64,000 nucleotides of DNA from Trichomonas vaginalis G3. Taxonomy: Eukaryota; Parabasalia; Trichomonadida; Trichomonadidae. This document shows, piece after piece, positions 39,733 through 47,035 of this stretch (position 1 is the stretch's first letter; each line of letters opens with the position of its first letter). The stretch lies in contig NC_067208.1 of NCBI RefSeq assembly GCF_026262505.1, positions 20,221,962 through 20,285,961 on the forward strand. Reading direction: 5' to 3'. Under the pieces are notes generated by a model, which ran no database searches, was not told the DNA's origin, and was given only the letters and a program-made list of their open reading frames with translations. The position numbers and the translations under genes are program-made.

Positions 39733-40557
39733 ATGTCAACAACAGAGAACACAACAACAGTTATAGTCCATGAAGCTATAAATGAAGAATACGAGTACAT
39801 ACAGTATAACAAACAGTTATGTCTCATTCGTTCGGTCAAAGACGATATGTACCAAATGCAAAGTATTTTGACAGCATGTTTTGCACCAGATACTAAACAC
39901 GCAGACGACTGGTTCAGAAACCAAAGCACACAAGAACTTTTGAGTGAAATTTCTCTAGACCGACTTTCTTCGGCCTTGCATAAAACACATGAAAATCGTA
40001 AAAATTTGCCAATAAATTTAAGAGGATATTATGTTCATAGACTATTAGTAAATGCTGTTGCAATGTGGGCTTCCCCACGTTATGCATGGCATGTTTACAA
40101 ACTTCTTGACGAAATTCATAGACAAGAACGTGAAGAGATGGAAAAGAAACTTCAAGCAAAAGATGAAGTCATTGAAGCAAAAGACAAAAGCATTCAGAAA
40201 AGAATACCACGTTCGGTACCAAAAGGTAAGGAAAAGAACTATAAGTATATGATTTATACTGAAGAGATGGAAAATGAAGAAGATAAAGATATGGTTATGT
40301 TGCATTTAGTCAGAAGAAACAACAAAAGCTTTTACGACCTTGCTAAGATTTACAAATCTGACAGAAATTGGTTCTATCGCGAAAACTTACCGATTTCAAT
40401 GACCCCAAATGAAGATGTGAAACAAATAGTTCAAGATACGTTACCTCAAACACACTATGATATTAAAGGTTGTACAATACTTACCTTCAAAGAAGATTTG
40501 CCATTGTTAAAGGAAAAAATAACAGAGTATTTTGACAACTTCAAACAAGCAGAGTAA
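39733..40557 (+). CDS. KilA-N protein with DUF3627-like C-terminal domain, Maverick B
   Basis: 274 residues. Nearly identical to the Maverick A protein at 9587 over residues 1-50 (AINEEYEYIQYNKQL, VKDDMYQMQSILTA) and from RGYYVHRLLVNAVAMWASPRY to the end (IPRSVPKGKEK, HLVRRNNKSFYDLAKIY). It differs strongly in between (CFAPDTKHADDWFRNQSTQE, SLDRLSSALHK) and in the helix after the KilA-N motif. That pattern fits a DNA-binding protein whose recognition part changes while its partner surface is kept. It is convergent with the packaging ATPase gene, 16 bp apart. It looks whole. Confidence 0.75.
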   Translation: MSTTENTTTVIVHEAINEEYEYIQYNKQLCLIRSVKDDMYQMQSILTACFAPDTKHADDWFRNQSTQELLSEISLDRLSSALHKTHENRKNLPINLRGYYVHRLLVNAVAMWASPRYAWHVYKLLDEIHRQEREEMEKKLQAKDEVIEAKDKSIQKRIPRSVPKGKEKNYKYMIYTEEMENEEDKDMVMLHLVRRNNKSFYDLAKIYKSDRNWFYRENLPISMTPNEDVKQIVQDTLPQTHYDIKGCTILTFKEDLPLLKEKITEYFDNFKQAE

Positions 40558-40573
40558 ATGAACTCTTTATTTT

Positions 40574-41449
40574 TCAAGCTTGACTTTTTACAATTTGAAC
40601 TTTGTTCGCGTAGATATGAATTCTGAAAGAAGTATGAGGGTCTTGTATGACTTTATACTTCTCCCATAGTTCATGTCTGTCAAACTTACCTGCCATGGAC
40701 TCTTTCATAAGTTCCATGAAATCGTCTTCGGACAATCCGGGGAAAAGTATAATGTCAGTAAGTATTCTTTTAACATCCTTACTTAAACTCTTGGCTGTCT
40801 GTACACATATTACGACTGAAATGTTAAAGTGTCTGAGCTTCTTAAGAATTCGACACATGTCTTGTTCTCTATTCTTTAACAAAGGATGAGAGGCGAAATC
40901 ATCTAAGATAAGAAGACATCTGTGAGGGTAAGTCTTCCAATCGTAAGATTGCAATTTCTTCGAAATGTATTCTATCTCTTTCTGTTTGTTTCTGAAGTGT
41001 TTCTTCTCTAATATTCTCTGCATTTCCTCATTTGGGTCTTTAAACTTCGAATTTATATACTCATTTATAGCATTATACTTCAAAACTCTTCTTTGGTACT
41101 TCTTTATCCAATCCAACAACTCAGTATCCTTTATACATACTAACTTAGACTTCTTTATAATATCTTTGAACGAATTGACGGTTTGGTCAAAATGACCCGA
41201 AGTACTACAAATGACTACTAACTCATAGAATGGGTTCTTCTCATCTAGTTCTTGTTGTTGTGCAGCCATTTTAAGATAAGTGAAAGTCTTACCAGACCCA
41301 GGTGGTGCAATTAGACCTGTTATACCATTCTGAGCAAATAAGAACTTGTCATGTATGGGTTTTATCTGAGCATTTTCCAACTTCCTCTTGTTCTTATTTA
41401 AAACATTCTCAAATTTTTTGTCAATGTCAGCAAACTTTTTTTCTAACAT
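40574..41449 (-). CDS. A32-like genome-packaging ATPase, Maverick B
   Basis: 291 residues. It would pump element DNA into the capsid. The start at 41449 was chosen over one at 41551 because it leaves a 36-bp AT-rich divergent spacer to the gene at 41486. Motifs: Walker A GLIAPPGSGKT at 45-55, Walker B CLLILDDFA at about 178-186, and a downstream FNISVVICVQTA strand. A basic region with helices (RRVLKYNAINEYINSKF) lies between. Size and motif spacing fit the FtsK/HerA-type packaging ATPases of Polintons, virophages and poxviruses. It looks whole. Confidence 0.85.
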   Translation of the reverse strand: MLEKKFADIDKKFENVLNKNKRKLENAQIKPIHDKFLFAQNGITGLIAPPGSGKTFTYLKMAAQQQELDEKNPFYELVVICSTSGHFDQTVNSFKDIIKKSKLVCIKDTELLDWIKKYQRRVLKYNAINEYINSKFKDPNEEMQRILEKKHFRNKQKEIEYISKKLQSYDWKTYPHRCLLILDDFASHPLLKNREQDMCRILKKLRHFNISVVICVQTAKSLSKDVKRILTDIILFPGLSEDDFMELMKESMAGKFDRHELWEKYKVIQDPHTSFRIHIYANKVQIVKSQA

Positions 41450-41485
41450 ATTTTTAGAAAAATTAAAATTTTTATCTTTTAGAAA
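41450..41485. promoter_or_regulatory. 36-bp divergent promoter
   Basis: Lies between the ATPase start and the gene at 41486. It contains TTTTTAGAAAAATTAAAATTTTTATCTTTTAGAAA, with a TTTTTAGAAAA/TTTTAGAAA repeat on the plus strand and TTTTTATC 12 bp before the plus-strand ATG. Confidence 0.4.
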
Positions 41486-41944
41486 ATGTCTAGCGATTTC
41501 GCTATCTATATTCGAGACAAGCTTTTCGACAGCAAAACATCTGTCGACCATAAAATCTTACATAGTGTAAACAAGAAAGGTGAATTTGTTCTAAAGTTCT
41601 GTTTCTGGGAATATGACAAGAACCATAAAACATTAAGCAGAGCAGTCTTAAAATTTGTCAATGACAGACTTGTTGACAGAGATGACGCCTCTTGGAGAGA
41701 TGAAGTCCAACAAAACTTCTTAGAATGCAAAGAAGACACATGCGCTGTTCTTGAAGATGAAATAGAAAACAGAATAGATGAGCTATTAAAGGACAAAGAA
41801 CTTTTACAAAAATATGGTTCGGAGAAATTTGACATAACTCCACCAGAAAAGAAGAAGAGAGAAAATAAAGAAAAGAAAGTAGAAGAAGAGAAGAAAGAAC
41901 CTGAACCAGAGCCAGTTCCACCGAAGAAGAAATTTGACATGTAA
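41486..41944 (+). CDS. Maverick protein with charged tail, family shared with 9105-9461
   Basis: 152 residues. The core FCFWEYDKNHKTLSRAVLKFVNDRLVD matches the Maverick A protein at 9105-9461. The C-terminal 45 residues are lysine/glutamate-rich then proline-rich (KKKRENKEKKVEEEKK, EPEPEPVPPKKK), an extended charged tail that the A protein lacks. It is divergent from the ATPase gene and convergent with the small gene at 41961. Function unknown; a capsid assembly or DNA-contact role is possible. It looks whole. Confidence 0.6.
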   Translation: MSSDFAIYIRDKLFDSKTSVDHKILHSVNKKGEFVLKFCFWEYDKNHKTLSRAVLKFVNDRLVDRDDASWRDEVQQNFLECKEDTCAVLEDEIENRIDELLKDKELLQKYGSEKFDITPPEKKKRENKEKKVEEEKKEPEPEPVPPKKKFDM

Positions 41945-41960
41945 AAATAAAATTTTATTT

Positions 41961-42380
41961 TTAGAACATTTCTGGGTCAATGTCAATGTTCTCTTCCTCT
42001 TTAGGAGCAAACACCGGCTTAGACTCTAAAATCTTTTTACCCAACTTACCTTGAACTTCAACTATCTTAGACTCATAATATTCATAGTCGTCTGTCTTCT
42101 TTGGTTCATAAGGTATAACAAGTTTGTATGTTTTGCCTTCTTTAAGGTTTGAAAACCTTCTGTCAAAACTTTCTTTGACTGTTAACAAACCTTCTATGTC
42201 TAAGTCTTCAAATTTCGCACCATTTTTAGTCACAATAGCAAACTTAACTGGTTCGATGTTCCAAACTTTGCTGAATGAAGACTTTTCAAAATGGTAGAAG
42301 TAAACATTCAAATATGTGAATGGGTCTAGTTCTTCTTTAAGTCCTGACATGTACTTGTTTACTGAGATGAATTTCGTCAT
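41961..42380 (-). CDS. Small acidic-tail Maverick protein next to the helicase (139 aa)
   Basis: Family not recognised. It is beta-rich (YKLVIPYEPKKTDDYEYYESKIVEVQGKLG) with an acidic end (EEENIDIDPEMF). The end resembles the Maverick A protein at 10703-11176, and both sit beside replication genes, so a single-stranded DNA-binding-like helper is one idea. A TTTTTTTATCCG motif stands about 10 bp before its start. It looks whole. Confidence 0.5.
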   Translation of the reverse strand: MTKFISVNKYMSGLKEELDPFTYLNVYFYHFEKSSFSKVWNIEPVKFAIVTKNGAKFEDLDIEGLLTVKESFDRRFSNLKEGKTYKLVIPYEPKKTDDYEYYESKIVEVQGKLGKKILESKPVFAPKEEENIDIDPEMF

Positions 42381-42389
42381 CTTTTCTAT

Positions 42390-42403
42390 CGGATAAAAAA
42401 ATA
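42390..42403 (-). promoter_or_regulatory. TTTTTTTATCCG motif
   Basis: Minus-strand promoter-like motif just upstream of the start at 42380, as before the genes at 16094, 16880 and 39733. Confidence 0.45.
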
Positions 42404-42416
42404 TTTTTTTTTAAAT

Positions 42417-43652
42417 TTACTCAGAAAAATTTTTCTTTGTATATACACCATTCTGTACGTCTAAAAGACTTTTGACATTTGCCAAGAATGTTCGTTTAGA
42501 CGCTGTCATATAACCATATTCTTGACAATATTGTTTATACGAATCGTACAATGACCTTTCATCTAAACACTCAAAGTCAGTTTCATCTATGAACAGTTCA
42601 TATACACTCTTGTTTGCTTCTAACAATGTTTGTCTCTCTTCGGTATGTGGAATTTGTCTTGGATTGAACTTAGAAATATCTAATGTCATGAAATATGAGA
42701 ACAAGTGGTTGTAAAAGTCAGATGTCAAAGTTTCTGCTAAGTCGTCAAAATATTCTGTATCTTGCATATGAGAATCTGACGTTCTGACAACTACATATCT
42801 TCTGTCAGAACTTTCTAACTTCATCGGAACAGCATTGTTTGAAACCATAATGAAGTTTGCAACATTCTCACAAACTCTTTGGTCTTTATACTTTCTTTCA
42901 ACAACTCCAACTTTGTCTGTTATAAGACTCTTCAAAGCATCTGAGTTCAAAATTTTTGTTGTATCTATACTTTGAAGTTCGTTACATACTATAAGTTTCA
43001 TATTCTCTATTGAAGAGTTAAATTTACCGCAGATGTTTTCTAAGTTTGTCATATTAGGGTTCGAATAACCTTCTAACAGTTTGCATAAGATATCTGTAAA
43101 GAAAGTATTCTTACCTGTTCCTTGTTTTCCAATTATAATGAGAGCAGTTTCATTTTTAGCACTTGGATGTTGTAAGATGTTTGCAAACCAACATAAGATA
43201 TACTCATAAACCTTTTCGTTTCCATTGCATATAATTTCTTTGACATGGTCTAACCAAGCTTCTATAATATTTTCTTTCCATTCTACTTGTTCGTATTTAT
43301 ATCCAGTGAAGATAGAATAGAAGTTTGGAGATGGTGTATAGAACTTTATACCACGAACTGAAAAATCTTCAAGTTTTGACAATAAGATATCCCAAGCATC
43401 TAACATCTTCATGCCAACTTGTACGACTTTTATTTTCTTAAGTTTCTGTCTACATTCTTGTTCTGAAACTATTGTTGCTCTTGGTTTGTTAAAGACAACA
43501 TCCCATTCTTTCATAACATAACATTCTGGGGCAGAGTCGACATAAATGACTAAACGTTTCAAATTCTCGACTGCTTTGTTATAGTCTCTAAATGGACACA
43601 TATTTCTGAATGCTTGGAAGTCATAAAAATCTGAAACATCTATTCTGTACAT
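42417..43652 (-). CDS. Superfamily 3 replicative helicase, Maverick B
   Basis: 411 residues. Motifs: Walker A GKQGTGKN at 175-182, Walker B LIVCNELQ at 220-227, sensor-type FIMVSNNAVP at about 267-276, then DRRYVVVR at 283-290. The N-terminal 100 residues contain the WDILLSKL and YKYEQ blocks that precede the helicase core in D5-type proteins. No primase catalytic motifs are present. In viruses such helicases unwind the origin as a hexamer. The Maverick C protein at 59057 has the same core behind a primase domain. The leader has AAATATTTTTTTTATTTTTA. It looks whole. Confidence 0.85.
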   Translation of the reverse strand: MYRIDVSDFYDFQAFRNMCPFRDYNKAVENLKRLVIYVDSAPECYVMKEWDVVFNKPRATIVSEQECRQKLKKIKVVQVGMKMLDAWDILLSKLEDFSVRGIKFYTPSPNFYSIFTGYKYEQVEWKENIIEAWLDHVKEIICNGNEKVYEYILCWFANILQHPSAKNETALIIIGKQGTGKNTFFTDILCKLLEGYSNPNMTNLENICGKFNSSIENMKLIVCNELQSIDTTKILNSDALKSLITDKVGVVERKYKDQRVCENVANFIMVSNNAVPMKLESSDRRYVVVRTSDSHMQDTEYFDDLAETLTSDFYNHLFSYFMTLDISKFNPRQIPHTEERQTLLEANKSVYELFIDETDFECLDERSLYDSYKQYCQEYGYMTASKRTFLANVKSLLDVQNGVYTKKNFSE

Positions 43653-43680
43653 TTTTATAAAAATAAAAAAAATATTTTTT

Positions 43681-44481
43681 TTATTCTTGAACCATTTCCT
43701 GTTCCATTTGTTGCATTTGTTGTTCTTGAGCTATTTGTTGTTGAAGTTGTTCTTGTAATACAATACTTTCACCAGTTGCATCTTCCAATTCGAAACTTTC
43801 TGCCGTCATTGACAAATACATAGGACATAAAAGTTTTACAGGAACAAAGTTTGCGTCAACTAATGTCAACGTTATACTTGCCAAAGTGTTTGAGTTCACT
43901 AAGGTTGAAAATTCTGCATTCGAATGAACAATAGGCAAACCAGCAGAGAAAGTATTGTTTATACGCATAAGTATCTTTTGGTCATAATAGTTTCTGTCGA
44001 CATTCGAATAACACTTTGAACCTAAGTTTGAAACAATATATAAGATTGGTGTGCTTAATGTCAATGGAATAGACATTCCTTGTATGACACCTTTTCCTGT
44101 TATAGGAAACTGTTGGTAGTAAAAACCAGAAATAAGTTTTGTATTATAGCTCATATCGTTTATAGTAAACTCAGTCGGACATCCAAACATAATGAAACCT
44201 GCTCTAGTTGCAGCACATGTTACACCCGTACTTAAAGTATTAAATAAGTCAACAAAACCTGTTGGTGGTATATCTGAATAAATATCTTCAAAGGAGTATT
44301 TTTTACCATTCACAACAATAAAGTCTTCTGGTGTCAAAAGAGCAAAACAGGCTTTAGTCGTCATTGTGTTTAAGGTTAGTTTACAATATCGTCCTTGAGG
44401 ACTTTGTAAGTTTGTTGTTATAGAATTATATGACTCGGGGTTTTTAGTCGTAATAGTATAAACCATTATGTCTTCTGCCAT
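43681..44481 (-). CDS. Probable minor capsid (penton-like) protein, Maverick B
   Basis: 266 residues, beta-rich: YCKLTLNTMTTKACFALL, FIVVNGKKYSFEDIY, and ITLTLVDANFVPVKLLCPMYLSM at about 205-230. The latter block corresponds to that of the Maverick A protein at 1290-2054. The C-terminus is Q/M/E-rich (LQQQIAQEQQMQQMEQEM) and coiled-coil-like. Size and position beside the major capsid cluster suggest the single jelly-roll vertex protein. The next gene upstream ends 4 bp before its start, so both are probably expressed together. It looks whole. Confidence 0.55.
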   Translation of the reverse strand: MAEDIMVYTITTKNPESYNSITTNLQSPQGRYCKLTLNTMTTKACFALLTPEDFIVVNGKKYSFEDIYSDIPPTGFVDLFNTLSTGVTCAATRAGFIMFGCPTEFTINDMSYNTKLISGFYYQQFPITGKGVIQGMSIPLTLSTPILYIVSNLGSKCYSNVDRNYYDQKILMRINNTFSAGLPIVHSNAEFSTLVNSNTLASITLTLVDANFVPVKLLCPMYLSMTAESFELEDATGESIVLQEQLQQQIAQEQQMQQMEQEMVQE

Positions 44482-44485
44482 TTAC

Positions 44486-45064
44486 TTAGCAAATAAATTT
44501 TAATGAAATGTTGTGGTCGTCAAATATTTTTATAACGTCCGGGAAACTATATTTTAAGTTCAACGTTTCACCTCCTTTCATAACGTATATCTTGTCAATG
44601 GCATTATATGAAACACCACAGCAACTAATGTCGGGTTCTATTTCTTTGATGTTTATATCGTCTGCCTCTGTCAAAAGTTTCAATAGTTCTTTCAAAACTT
44701 CATGAGGTGCAATGACATATGAGTTCACTTTTACAGGGTTGTGTTCGACCAAGTTTAACATTATACCTAAAGCTTGACAAATCTTCTCCTGAGTTTGAAG
44801 TTTGTCTTTCAGTTGTTGGTAGTCGTTTCGAATATCTGCAACAGAACTTAAGTCTCTGTTAACTTCAGGATATGTTGGTTCTTTTACAGGAACAATTGTT
44901 ATACCATCTTCGTCTTCGTATGGTTTCCCCACTTCAACATCTCTGTCTTTGACATTGACAATAACACTTTGACTGTTTGTTTGAGTTGGTGAATTTAACT
45001 TCACATCTGCCACCGCCATTAAACCTTTTGAAACACTTACGCTTCTATTTTTCGGAAATGACAT
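44486..45064 (-). CDS. Maverick protein with C-terminal CCG motif, Maverick B
   Basis: 192 residues from the Met at 45064 (MSFPKNRSVSV); the frame is open further upstream, but that lies across the divergent gene. It has VKDRDVEVGKPYEDEDG in the N-terminal third, a coiled-coil-like DYQQLKDKLQTQEK, and the family block EPDISCCGVSYNAIDKIYV near the end, shared with 449-1063 in Maverick A. Two adjacent cysteines might bond or bind metal. It is divergent from 45083 across 18 bp. It looks whole. Confidence 0.6.
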   Translation of the reverse strand: MSFPKNRSVSVSKGLMAVADVKLNSPTQTNSQSVIVNVKDRDVEVGKPYEDEDGITIVPVKEPTYPEVNRDLSSVADIRNDYQQLKDKLQTQEKICQALGIMLNLVEHNPVKVNSYVIAPHEVLKELLKLLTEADDINIKEIEPDISCCGVSYNAIDKIYVMKGGETLNLKYSFPDVIKIFDDHNISLKFIC

Positions 45065-45082
45065 TTTACTTAGAATAAAAAT
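45065..45082. promoter_or_regulatory. 18-bp divergent promoter
   Basis: TTTACTTAGAATAAAAAT separates two start codons. On the minus strand it reads ATTTTTATTC-type sequence, as in other leaders here. Confidence 0.4.
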
Positions 45083-45502
45083 ATGGACGCATTCGAGTAT
45101 CTCTTCGAATTGAAGCAAAACAAAGTTTACACACACAAACAATACAAATACATTGACAGAATAGTTCTTTACACAAACAATGGTAAATGTTATAGAATAG
45201 CAGTCTTTGCTGAACCTAAATATTTTCATAAAGCAAAGAAAGTTGGTATAACTGAAATGGTGAAAGTTCTTGAAGCAGACAAAAATATAACAACAAAACT
45301 GACCGATATTACTAAAGGAAAGTTTATAATACAATATTATGTCAAAACAGGTGTCATAACTATTTACGATGGTGAGAAAAGTGTCAAAGAACAACTTACT
45401 GACCTGCTGCCAAAATCTGCTCGATGGAAGCTGTCGTTATGCCAATCTGAGGAGCCCCAGCAGGTTTCATCGAACGAATCTTCAAAAGAGCATCTTCCGT
45501 GA
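45083..45502 (+). CDS. Small protein overlapping the major capsid gene end (139 aa)
   Basis: Family not recognised. The N-terminal 110 residues are beta-rich and basic (RIVLYTNNGKCYRIAVF, GKFIIQYYVKTGVITIYDGEKSV). The last 35 residues are encoded antisense to the capsid gene, giving a 107-bp convergent overlap. The same overlap exists in copy 1. Divergent from the CCG gene, it keeps the layout seen at 22-449 in Maverick A. It looks whole. Confidence 0.5.
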   Translation: MDAFEYLFELKQNKVYTHKQYKYIDRIVLYTNNGKCYRIAVFAEPKYFHKAKKVGITEMVKVLEADKNITTKLTDITKGKFIIQYYVKTGVITIYDGEKSVKEQLTDLLPKSARWKLSLCQSEEPQQVSSNESSKEHLP

Positions 45503-47003
45503 AAAGTGCTATTGGTTTTGTAAACTTCTTTGCTCTCAATTCATCTGGACCGTCTCTGTCACCAGTATATTGTATTTGTACAGTACCAACAGTTGAAATA
45601 CCACCCATAAAGTCTTCTGAGTCAGCAAATGGAATGCCAAGCCAAAAGTTTGAACGGTCTCCATTTGTATATTGAGTTTTTTGACCTCCTGTATGAGTCC
45701 ATACTTTCACATATGGCATAATAGAACTTTGCATTTCAGGGTTAATGGTTGTTGTGAAGTTGTTGTTAAAGTTCATAGCATCTAATGTCAAGTTGTATGA
45801 CCTCATATCTTCAACTGTAGAATATTCTTCTCTTGGATAATATTTGCCATCTATGTTTATATGATATTTAATACCAGGGTTGTAGAAACAAGAATAGTCA
45901 TTTATAGTTCGTCTGAACAGTACAAACATAGTATCTGCATGTTTCATTGCAGTTGTTAAAGCAATATCTGTTCTTGCACCTGGGTCAGCACTTTGGTTTC
46001 CAACTTCACCTGCAAAGTCTTTGACAGATATTTGGTGTATAGGGAACATAAGTGGAACTGCAATATATTTGGCAGCTAAAGCATTTGAAATATCTGGGTC
46101 CAACATATAGACTGCAAGTCTGCTTTCTATTCTCTTGCATTCAAACTTTTCGCATGTAAACTTAACTGGGTCCCAAGCAGTTCCAGCAGCATTGAAATAA
46201 TAGTTTACTTCATTGTTGAAGTTTGAGAAACCAAAGTCTAAGTCAACTTTGTCTTTGCAAAAGTCGGCGAATGACGTTTGATTTGTTCCCTTTACGTCTG
46301 TAAGAGTGAATGGGTCTTGTGTTGGTGCAATGACTAAGTTATTTTTGCTTGGAGTAAGTTCGATAGAAATTTTTCCTGCCCAGTTTGGCAAGTATCTTAA
46401 AAACCTGAAGATGAGGAAAGATGACAAAGGAACTCTAAGTTTCAGTTTTACTTTAGTGGCAGCAGTTCCATCTGAACCAGAAAGGTTAACATAAACTCCT
46501 GGAACGTTAGGGTCAAGTCTTCTTATTTTTTCAATATTTGCATACTGGTCTGTTTGTTCTCTAGCTTGTGGTTGTACTGAGTTTCTCAAAGCGAACCATT
46601 CATAGTTTGCCCATGTTACTGTTTGAACTAAGTCAGGGTTAGAATATATCTTATATCCCATGAAAACTTCTGGAGCATATTGGTATCCGACATAGAAAAT
46701 TCCATTGCAACCTTTCTTGTCAGACAACTTGGCAGAAGGTTTTATTTCAATGTCTTGTTCCACGTATAAGAATGAGTTGTCAATAGAAATAATATGAAAC
46801 CTGTCGCAAGCAATATCTACTGTTGTTGAAGAACCTTCTCCAAACTCACCTACGTTTCCATAAGAAACAGCAGTTGTATATTCGTAAGTTCCAGGAACTA
46901 TTTCTGACCTTCTAATGGCATTGTCGCATTCGTTATACCATTCGGAAACATTTCCATTCATAGCATCCAAAACTGTTGGCGTTATATTCTGAGCGGCGTA
47001 CAT
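45396..47003 (-). CDS. Major capsid protein, double jelly-roll type, Maverick B
   Basis: 535 residues, beginning MYAAQNITPTVLDAMNG. Features expected of Polinton capsids: an N-terminal arm, a first beta-barrel (RFHIISIDNSFLYVEQDIEI, FYVGYQYAPEVFMGYKIY), the central block KLKLRVPLSSFLIFRFLRYLP shared with Maverick A, and a second barrel (YIAVPLMFPIHQISVKDF, FVLFRRTINDYSCFY, SNFWLGIPFADSEDFMGG). The C-terminus is ITTASIEQILAAG. The length is typical of this group. It would form the hexon-like trimers of the shell. The start follows ATATTTTTACCCATATGAA. The end overlaps the convergent gene at 45083. It looks whole. Confidence 0.8.
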   Translation of the reverse strand: MYAAQNITPTVLDAMNGNVSEWYNECDNAIRRSEIVPGTYEYTTAVSYGNVGEFGEGSSTTVDIACDRFHIISIDNSFLYVEQDIEIKPSAKLSDKKGCNGIFYVGYQYAPEVFMGYKIYSNPDLVQTVTWANYEWFALRNSVQPQAREQTDQYANIEKIRRLDPNVPGVYVNLSGSDGTAATKVKLKLRVPLSSFLIFRFLRYLPNWAGKISIELTPSKNNLVIAPTQDPFTLTDVKGTNQTSFADFCKDKVDLDFGFSNFNNEVNYYFNAAGTAWDPVKFTCEKFECKRIESRLAVYMLDPDISNALAAKYIAVPLMFPIHQISVKDFAGEVGNQSADPGARTDIALTTAMKHADTMFVLFRRTINDYSCFYNPGIKYHINIDGKYYPREEYSTVEDMRSYNLTLDAMNFNNNFTTTINPEMQSSIMPYVKVWTHTGGQKTQYTNGDRSNFWLGIPFADSEDFMGGISTVGTVQIQYTGDRDGPDELRAKKFTKPIALFTEDALLKIRSMKPAGAPQIGITTASIEQILAAGQ

Positions 47004-47035
47004 TTCATATGGGTAAAAATATAGAATAGTTGGAT

